Source: an uncultured beta proteobacterium
GTDB taxonomy: Bacteria > Pseudomonadota > Gammaproteobacteria > Burkholderiales > Burkholderiaceae_C
DNA: 41,034 nt
NCBI GenBank assembly: GCA_903838565.1
Contig: CAILZB010000078.1
Location: 1-41,034 of the forward strand
Direction of reading: 5' to 3'
Below the pieces are notes generated by a model, which saw only the letters and a list, made by a program, of their open reading frames with translations, made no database searches and was not told where the DNA came from. Positions within the stretch are counted from its first letter, which is position 1, and the number at the start of each line of letters is the position of its first letter. The position numbers and the translations under genes are program-made. Of the stretch, positions 35,947 to 41,034 are shown one piece after another.

Positions 35947-36537
35947 CTATCCCGCACCGAAAGTGCCACGCTCCTTCATGGCTTCAGGGCGCCCGGAGAA
36001 CACCCAGTCGCGCATGAAATCATGCTTTTGCGGTACCCGCAGTTTCAGTTGCGCCGGGTCGGTCTGGTACAGGGCGTAGGCTTCGGAAAAATCCTCGCTG
36101 GCGTTGCGACCCCCATAGTCAGTGGTGGCGGGCAGGCGGAGATACAGCTCCGTCACCCAGTGCTTCTTGACCCGGCTGTTGAGCGTGAGAAAGAACACAT
36201 AGTGGCCAATTTCATGCAGCAATACGTGCAGCGCCAGCTCGCGGTTGTCCACTGCATAAATGACGATGCGCCGCTGCCTCTGGATGAACTCGCCACGCAC
36301 GCGACTGCGCAAGCCCGGGGGGACAAAGGTGTCGGTCACGGCGCCGCTTAGGCTCCAGGGTTCAAAGGCAATTTCTTGCAAACCCTCCAGGTGAAACCCC
36401 GGCAGCACATCGATGGTGCGCAGGATGTCCTCCATCGTCACCACTTGTTGCTGATGGAAGCCGGTGATGCGCAGGCGTATTTTTCCGCGCAGGGCCACCT
36501 GATCGGCGGCAGTGATGCTCTTGGTGAATTTTTGCAT
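35947..36537 (-). CDS. Small putative zinc metallopeptidase (HEIGH motif)
   Basis: The 196-residue protein has an HExxH zinc site, HVLLHEIGHYVFF (H108, E109, H112). About 35-40 residues later lies an acidic motif ASEDFSEAYALY that could supply the third ligand, as in gluzincin-type enzymes. There is no signal peptide or membrane segment, so it probably acts in the cytoplasm. I do not recognise a named family, and the substrate is unknown. The start at 36537 (MQKFTKSITAAD) is preferred to 36558. It lies 39 bases after the cation transporter gene on the same strand. Confidence 0.75.
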   Translation of the reverse strand: MQKFTKSITAADQVALRGKIRLRITGFHQQQVVTMEDILRTIDVLPGFHLEGLQEIAFEPWSLSGAVTDTFVPPGLRSRVRGEFIQRQRRIVIYAVDNRELALHVLLHEIGHYVFFLTLNSRVKKHWVTELYLRLPATTDYGGRNASEDFSEAYALYQTDPAQLKLRVPQKHDFMRDWVFSGRPEAMKERGTFGAG

Positions 36538-36576
36538 AGCTGATTCTCGCCATGGCACCCGTTCAGGGCTTCGCTT

Positions 36577-37488
36577 CTACTTCACGTCGGGCTCGAAAAA
36601 CACGTAGCGAGCCTGCGGCCAGCGCCGCTGCATGCGATCTTCCACCGCGTTGATGGCATCGACCATCTGCAGTGCGGTGTCGGTGTGCGTCATCCGGGCC
36701 TTCACGGCAATCATCAGCTGTGAACCCCAGGCCAGCGTGATGATCCGGAACACCTGTTCCACCTCGGGCTGGGCCGCCACAAAGCGTTCGATCTCGGCGC
36801 GCAACTCGGGCGCGGCGGATTCGCCCACGATCATGGCCTTGACCTCCAGGAGCACGGCCAAGGCCACTGCCATCAGCATCACGCCCACGCACAGGCTGCC
36901 CAGCGCGTCGAACAGCGGATTGCCCGTGAGCCACGCCAGCAGCACCGCGACAAAGGCCAGCACCAGGCCCGCCAGCGCCGCGATGTCTTCACCCGCGACC
37001 ACCATCAACTCGCTCTCGCGCGTCTCGCGAAACCACTGCACAAAGGATTTTCCAGACGAGATCTTGCGAATCTCGCGCATCGCGCCGCGCAACGACAGGG
37101 CCTCCAGCAGCACCGACAGCGCCAGCACCGCCAGCGCGACGCCAGCGTTGGAAAGCGGCTCGGGGTGCAGCATGCGATGCACGCCTTCATAGGCCGAATA
37201 AACGCCGCCCATGAAGAACAGCAGCAGCGCCACCAGCATGGAATAGAAATAGGTCACGCGCTGCGTCCCCATCGGGTGTTCGTCCGATTCGCCGGCCTGC
37301 GCGCCCTTCATTCCAACCAGCAGCAGCAACTGGTTCGCGCAATCTGCGCTGGAGTGAATGCCCTCAGCCAGCAGTGCGCCCGAGCCGCTGTAGGCGGCGG
37401 CGACAAACTTCGACAGGGCGATGCCGCCATTGGCACCCAGTGCGTAAAGAATGGCCCGGGTCGAGCCCTCGGTTGCGTTTGACGACAT
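36577..37488 (-). CDS. Cation diffusion facilitator family transporter
   Basis: The 303-residue inner-membrane protein has about six transmembrane segments and a cytoplasmic C-terminal domain (~215-303). In the second segment the metal-site pattern HSSAD (H45, D49) is present. In the fifth it reads AGEDIAA (E167, D168), like the ZnT9-type branch rather than classical ZitB/FieF (HxxxD). The metal is uncertain, probably Zn, Mn or Fe. The start at 37488 (MSSNATEGSTRAILY) has AGGAAGG upstream. It is probably co-transcribed with the metallopeptidase gene after it, and lies 82 bases after the deacetylase gene. Confidence 0.88.
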   Translation of the reverse strand: MSSNATEGSTRAILYALGANGGIALSKFVAAAYSGSGALLAEGIHSSADCANQLLLLVGMKGAQAGESDEHPMGTQRVTYFYSMLVALLLFFMGGVYSAYEGVHRMLHPEPLSNAGVALAVLALSVLLEALSLRGAMREIRKISSGKSFVQWFRETRESELMVVAGEDIAALAGLVLAFVAVLLAWLTGNPLFDALGSLCVGVMLMAVALAVLLEVKAMIVGESAAPELRAEIERFVAAQPEVEQVFRIITLAWGSQLMIAVKARMTHTDTALQMVDAINAVEDRMQRRWPQARYVFFEPDVK

Positions 37489-37505
37489 GCGACCTTCCTG
37501 TAGCA

Positions 37506-37544
37506 CCCTCACCCCAACCCTCTGCCGCAAGCGGGCGAGGGAGC
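37506..37544. repeat. CCCTCACCCC-type intergenic repeat with hairpin
   Basis: The sequence CCCTCACCCCAACCCTCTG leads into an imperfect hairpin: CCCTCTGCCGC (37518-37528) pairs with GCGGGCGAGGG (37531-37541). This resembles a dispersed repeat common between genes in Beta- and Gammaproteobacteria, from memory. It sits between the deacetylase stop and the transporter start. Confidence 0.6.
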
Positions 37545-37570
37545 CAAACCGGCAGACCGGCCGCCGGGTT

Positions 37571-38536
37571 TCAGACGTCGGCCAGTACCCGGATATGCGC
37601 CTCCACGCTGCGCCCGAGCGCACTCAGCGAGTAGCCGCCTTCCAGGCACGAAACGATGCGACCCTTGGCATGGCGGCGCGCCACATCCTTGATGCGGTGC
37701 GTCATCCACGCATAGTCCTGCTCCACCAGCCCGAGCTGCCCCATGTCGTCTTCGCGGTGCGCGTCGAATCCGGCGCTGATGAAGATCATCTGCGGGCGGT
37801 GCGCTTCCAGCCGCGGGAACCAGGTGGCCTCGATCATCTCGCGGATGTCCATGCCCTTGGTGTAGGCCGGCACCGGCAGGTTCATCAGGTTCGGCGCGCT
37901 GGAGTAGGTCCACTCGGGATAATAGGGGTGCTGGTAGAAGCTCACCATCAGGATGCGCTCGTCTCCGGCCACGATGTCTTCCGTGCCATTGCCGTGGTGC
38001 ACGTCAAAGTCCACGATCGCCACGCGCTGCAGGCCGTGGCGCTCCAGCGCGTATTTGGCGGCGATGGCGACGTTGTTGAAAAAGCAGAACCCCATGGCCT
38101 TGTCGCGGCAGGCGTGGTGGCCGGGAGGACGCACCGCGCAGAAGGCGTTCTCCAGCTCGCCCGCGATCACCGCGTCGGTGGCGGCCAGCGCCGCACCAGC
38201 GGCGCGCAAGGCGGCCTTCCAGGTGTGAACGTTCATGGAGGTGTCGGGGTCCACCTGGGCGTGTGTAGGTCCACCCGCTGCGATCTCTTCGCTCAGCTGG
38301 TCGCTCAGCCCGCGCAGCGCCGCGATATGCATGCGGCCGTGCGCCAGTTCGATATCGGTGATGGGCGCTGGCGGCGCCTCCAGGCGCTCCAACGCAACGT
38401 CCAAGCCGCTGATCAGCAGCCGGTCTTCAATGGCGTCCAGGCGCTCGGGGCACTCGGGATGACCCGCTCCCATTTCGTGTTTCCTGCAATCGCTGTGCGT
38501 GTAGTAGCCGGTCTTGCTCACGATGAACATCCTCAT
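37571..38536 (-). CDS. Histone-deacetylase-family amidohydrolase
   Basis: The 321-residue zinc enzyme is of the class II HDAC / acetylpolyamine amidohydrolase / AcuC superfamily. Visible catalytic residues are HH at 140-141 (RPPGHHA), zinc ligands D178 and H180 (VDFDVHHGNGT) and D258 (SAGFDAH), and the transition-state Tyr Y302 (EGGY). It removes acetyl groups from lysine or polyamines; which one is not decided by sequence. The start is 38536, or the ATG two codons later. It diverges from the MoxR gene with only 19 bases between the starts. A PatZ-like acetyltransferase gene ends the next cluster on the same strand (33207-35885). Confidence 0.92.
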   Translation of the reverse strand: MRMFIVSKTGYYTHSDCRKHEMGAGHPECPERLDAIEDRLLISGLDVALERLEAPPAPITDIELAHGRMHIAALRGLSDQLSEEIAAGGPTHAQVDPDTSMNVHTWKAALRAAGAALAATDAVIAGELENAFCAVRPPGHHACRDKAMGFCFFNNVAIAAKYALERHGLQRVAIVDFDVHHGNGTEDIVAGDERILMVSFYQHPYYPEWTYSSAPNLMNLPVPAYTKGMDIREMIEATWFPRLEAHRPQMIFISAGFDAHREDDMGQLGLVEQDYAWMTHRIKDVARRHAKGRIVSCLEGGYSLSALGRSVEAHIRVLADV

Positions 38537-38555
38537 TTTCGGTTAACGTCGTGCC

Positions 38556-39476
38556 ATGCAAGCACAAATCAAACTCAAATCACTGCTCGAACAGCTTAAC
38601 ACGGTGATCGTGGGCAAGGCGGCGCAGGTGCACGACGGCGTGGCCTGTCTGCTCGCCGGCGGGCACCTGCTGATCGAGGACGTTCCGGGCGTGGGCAAGA
38701 CCACGCTGGCGCACGCGCTGGCCCGGACCTTGGGCTTGCAGTTCTCGCGCGTGCAGTTCACCTCCGACCTGATGCCCAGCGACCTGTCGGGCGTGTCGGT
38801 GTACGAGCGTGCCCGCGAAGCCTTCGTGTTTCATCCCGGCCCCTTGTTTGCCCAGGTGTTGCTGGCCGACGAAATCAACCGCGCCAGCCCGAAGACGCAA
38901 AGCGCGCTGCTCGAAGCGATGGAGGAAAAACAGGTCACGATCGACGGCGAAACGCGACCCCTGCCCTCGCCCTTTTTCGTCATCGCGACGCAGAACCCGC
39001 ACGACCAGATCGGCACCTACGCGCTGCCCGAGTCGCAGCTCGACCGCTTTCACATGCGCATCTCGCTGGGCTACCCGGACCGCCTGGCCGAGCGCGAACT
39101 GCTCAGCGGTGTAGACCGTCGCGACATGGTGGAAAAGCTGCCCAGCCTGCTGACGACAGGCGAACTGCAGCAACTGCAGCAGCAGGTGCTGCAGATCCAC
39201 GCCGCACCACCGCTGCTCGATTACGTGCAGGACCTCGTGGCCGCGACCCGCAGCGGGCGCTGGTTTGCGCAGGGCTTGAGCCCGCGTGCCGGGATCGCGG
39301 TGCTGCGCGCCGCCAAGGCGCAGGCGCTGCTCAGCGGGCGCGACTACGCCGCCCCCGACGACGTGCAGGCCATCCTGGCGCAGACCGTGGCGCACCGCCT
39401 GATTCCCGTGGGCGACGCGGCTCGCGGCTCGGTCGAACAGGTGCGGGCCATGCTGGAAGCGGTCAAGCTGCCGTGA
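38556..39476 (+). CDS. MoxR-family AAA+ ATPase
   Basis: The 306-residue protein has a Walker A GVGKTT (45-50), Walker B LLADEINRASPK (102-113) and the sensor segment ATQNPHDQIGTYALPESQLD typical of MoxR proteins. The C-terminal lid follows. MoxR ATPases act as chaperone-like remodelers and are usually encoded next to DUF58 proteins, as here. Its start is 19 bases from the divergent deacetylase start. A promoter must therefore overlap that gene's 5' end or lie in this short gap. Confidence 0.92.
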   Translation: MQAQIKLKSLLEQLNTVIVGKAAQVHDGVACLLAGGHLLIEDVPGVGKTTLAHALARTLGLQFSRVQFTSDLMPSDLSGVSVYERAREAFVFHPGPLFAQVLLADEINRASPKTQSALLEAMEEKQVTIDGETRPLPSPFFVIATQNPHDQIGTYALPESQLDRFHMRISLGYPDRLAERELLSGVDRRDMVEKLPSLLTTGELQQLQQQVLQIHAAPPLLDYVQDLVAATRSGRWFAQGLSPRAGIAVLRAAKAQALLSGRDYAAPDDVQAILAQTVAHRLIPVGDAARGSVEQVRAMLEAVKLP

Positions 39477-39504
39477 CACGGGCAGCCACTGTCCGCGCTT
39501 GGCG

Positions 39505-40509
39505 ATGACCAAGGTCCTGAGCCCCTTGCGCAAGCGCTTTCGGCGCTGGTTCGAGTCGCGCCTGCCGCTGTCGGACAGCATCAGGCTGACGCAGCGCACG
39601 GTCTACATCCTGCCCACGCGCGCCGGGTTGATGCTGTTCGTGACGCTGCTGGTGCTGCTGGTGGGCGCCATCAACTACCAGCTCAACCTGGGCTATCTGC
39701 TGACCTTCCTGCTGGGCGGCAGCGCCGTCGTCGGCATGCATATCTGCCACGGCACGCTGCGCGGCTTGAGCCTGCACCTGTTGCCGCCACAACCGCAGTT
39801 TGCGCACGCCCATGTGGCGCTGGACGTGGTGCTTTCAAGCGCGCGCAACAGCGTGCGCCACGGCATCGGCCTGAGCGTGCTGGGGCTGGATCAATGGGCC
39901 TGGAACGACGTTCCGCCCCAGGGCAGCAGCACGATCCAGGTGGCCTGGCAACCGCTTGAGCGCGGTTGGCACCGTGTGCCCACGCTCACCGCCGAAACGC
40001 GCTTCCCCATGGGCAGCTTTCGCGTCTGGACCGTGTGGCGGCCGGCCGCGCAGGTGCTGGTGTATCCCGCGCCCGAAGCACACGCGCCGCCGCTGCCGCC
40101 GGGCCAGGCGCGCACCGGCGGCGCTGCCACACAGCAGGCACGCGAAGGTGGTGAATACGACGGCGTGCGCGCCTACCGCCGCGGCGATCCACTCAAGCAG
40201 ATCGTCTGGAAGAAGGCCGCCCACACCGACAGCCTGGTGAGCCGCGAGCGCGAACCGCAGGAGGGCGAAGAGCTGTGGCTGGACTTCGAGCACACCGGCG
40301 TCACCGCCTCGGCACCTTCGCCTGCGGCGGCCCAAGGCCCTGGCGCCCATTCAGCCACCGAGCGCAAGCTGTCCCGCCTGTGCGCCTGGGTGTTGCAGGC
40401 CGACCGCCTGGTCCTGGACTATGGCCTGCGCCTGCCCGGAAAAGTCGTCAGTCCCGGCAGCGGCGAAGCGCACAAACGGGAATGTCTGGAGGCGCTGGCT
40501 TTATGTTGA
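39505..40509 (+). CDS. DUF58 domain membrane protein
   Basis: The 334-residue protein has two transmembrane helices near the N-terminus (~40-60 and 66-84) and a beta-rich domain. The DUF58 signature is YDGVRAYRRGDPLKQIVW, followed by KAAHTDSLVSRE. DUF58 proteins contain a von Willebrand A-like fold and work with MoxR ATPases. The start is ATG at 39505; a TTG at 39499 is possible. In related bacteria a transglutaminase-like membrane protein often follows, but here 525 bases of repeats follow, so the third gene is absent or lies beyond the window. Confidence 0.88.
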   Translation: MTKVLSPLRKRFRRWFESRLPLSDSIRLTQRTVYILPTRAGLMLFVTLLVLLVGAINYQLNLGYLLTFLLGGSAVVGMHICHGTLRGLSLHLLPPQPQFAHAHVALDVVLSSARNSVRHGIGLSVLGLDQWAWNDVPPQGSSTIQVAWQPLERGWHRVPTLTAETRFPMGSFRVWTVWRPAAQVLVYPAPEAHAPPLPPGQARTGGAATQQAREGGEYDGVRAYRRGDPLKQIVWKKAAHTDSLVSREREPQEGEELWLDFEHTGVTASAPSPAAAQGPGAHSATERKLSRLCAWVLQADRLVLDYGLRLPGKVVSPGSGEAHKRECLEALALC

Positions 40510-40619
40510 ATTTGGGTCTTCGGGTCTTGCGCCGAACTGCGCGCTTTTGCCGGGATGGCGTCGGTCATCGGGACTTGCGCTTGCCCGCGGGGCATGCCGG
40601 GTCTCGCCCCGGCGGGCGA

Positions 40620-40653
40620 GGTACTTTTCTTTGCTTCGCCAAAGCAAAGTACC
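40620..40653. repeat. GGTACTTTTCTTTG hairpin
   Basis: CTTTGCTT at 40629-40636 pairs with AAGCAAAG at 40642-40649, and GGTA at 40620-40623 pairs with TACC at 40650-40653 across a four-base bulge. It may fold at the 3' end of the DUF58 transcript. It resembles a repeat found between genes in Comamonadaceae, from memory. Confidence 0.6.
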
Positions 40654-40731
40654 CAAAAGAAGGGCGAGCCGGATTCGTCGCCCGCCGCTGCGCGTCGGTA
40701 AGCTGCGATGCTCGGCGCAGCCGGGGTCTGG

Positions 40732-40981
40732 CTAAACTCGCTTCGCTCAAACAACGCCAGCCCTTGTCCGGCTGCACCTGTGCTTCTCGCCTCCTCATAA
40801 CGGCTTGGGAACCAAAGACAAGATCCAAAAACCAGGATCCACAAGGACGCGCCATGGCGCGTCCTTGTGGGCTTGGTTTCTGGCGGTTGGACTTTGCATC
40901 TGGACTTCCCCCTCTGTATGCGCCGAGCAGCGCAGCAGAGAGCGGATCAGGGCGGACGTTGTTTGAGCGAAGCGAGTTTAG
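40732..40981. repeat. 25-bp perfect inverted repeat pair (40732-40756 and 40957-40981)
   Basis: The 25 bases at 40732-40756 (starting CTAAACTCGCTTCGCTC) are exactly reverse-complemented at 40957-40981. The similarity continues imperfectly into the flanks (GGGGTC side). A 16-base block at 40703-40718 is likewise matched, with one mismatch, in reverse complement at 40921-40936. The two arms flank the 32-bp palindrome at 40839-40870. Confidence 0.85.
40839..40870. repeat. Perfect 32-bp palindrome
   Basis: All 16 base pairs match around the centre at 40854/40855 (CGCGCCATGGCGCG in the middle). The flanks add AAACCA and TGGTTT. It could form a long cruciform or an RNA stem, perhaps a bidirectional terminator. 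There is no T-run directly after the stem. Confidence 0.85.
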
Positions 40982-41034
40982 GCCGACCCCCGCTCGCTGC
41001 GAGCAGCGCAGGTTGCCCGCAGCGAAGCGTAGGG

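Larger units (their letters stand above)
40510..41034. other. Gene-free region of nested palindromes
   Basis: This 525-base stretch holds no convincing gene. Open frames on the minus strand (40419-40844, 40565-40855) encode the type of low-complexity product, with motifs such as LFERSEF, that often arises from dispersed repeats. The region contains three recognisable repeat structures, listed separately. It continues to the end of the window. Confidence 0.7.

Noticed and set aside
40419..40844. Minus-strand frame with LFERSEF-like motif
   Set aside because: It overlaps the DUF58 3' end and the repeat region; such products are typical of dispersed repeats, not genes.

Overview
The window is GC-rich and densely coded, with short gaps between genes. 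It looks like chromosome from a Betaproteobacterium, most likely a Comamonadaceae-type Burkholderiales. That is inferred from the protein sequences (for example ArgH and the AlgZ/AlgR-like pair) and from intergenic palindromes of the type GTCGGGTTA...TAACCCGAC. I see no tRNA, rRNA, CRISPR array, transposase or phage gene.

Layout. (1) 170-4676: a PatZ-like acyl-CoA synthetase/GNAT fusion (minus) diverges from a SulP anion transporter (plus). (2) 4693-19016: a large signalling island with two divergent operons around a ~350 bp control region (14053-14401). The minus operon encodes, in order of transcription, a 1630-residue dCache/PAS/GAF/GGREF/EAL/REC protein, a 62-residue small protein, an HDOD protein, a REC-HD-GYP protein, a lone receiver and a hemerythrin-histidine kinase. 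The plus operon encodes an HD-GYP phosphodiesterase, a PAS kinase and a heme-c (CxxCH) kinase. Its genes overlap by ATGA. (3) 19050-22373: a LytTR regulator and LytS/AlgZ-type kinase divergent from argH, the same order as algR-algZ-argH in Pseudomonas. (4) 22391-29632: a PAS-GGDEF-EAL protein, an FMN L-lactate/2-hydroxyacid dehydrogenase, an HDOD protein and a Ser/Thr kinase-HDOD-GAF fusion. (5) 29893-32837: remains of a two-partner-secretion (TPS) locus in three different reading frames, followed by a sulfotransferase and an APS kinase. (6) 32904-40509: a YdcH-like protein, a second PatZ-like fusion, a small HEIGH metallopeptidase, a cation diffusion facilitator, an HDAC-family deacetylase, and a MoxR ATPase with a DUF58 protein. 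(7) 40510-41034: no gene, but nested palindromes and inverted repeats.

How the parts fit. About half of the genes are signalling proteins: four histidine kinases, four receiver domains, two GGDEF-EAL proteins, two HD-GYP proteins, three HDOD domains and one Ser/Thr kinase. Regions 2 and 4 therefore look like a concentrated c-di-GMP/phosphorelay district with visible inputs for oxygen (hemerythrin) and redox or ligand state (heme c), plus an extracellular ligand (dCache). The two PatZ-like enzymes and the HDAC-like enzyme could add and remove lysine acetyl groups. The APS kinase would make PAPS for the neighbouring sulfotransferase, whose natural target may be the TPS exoprotein or a surface glycan. 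The TPS region is either a real multi-deletion ruin or an assembly collapse. This is the main caution about the window.
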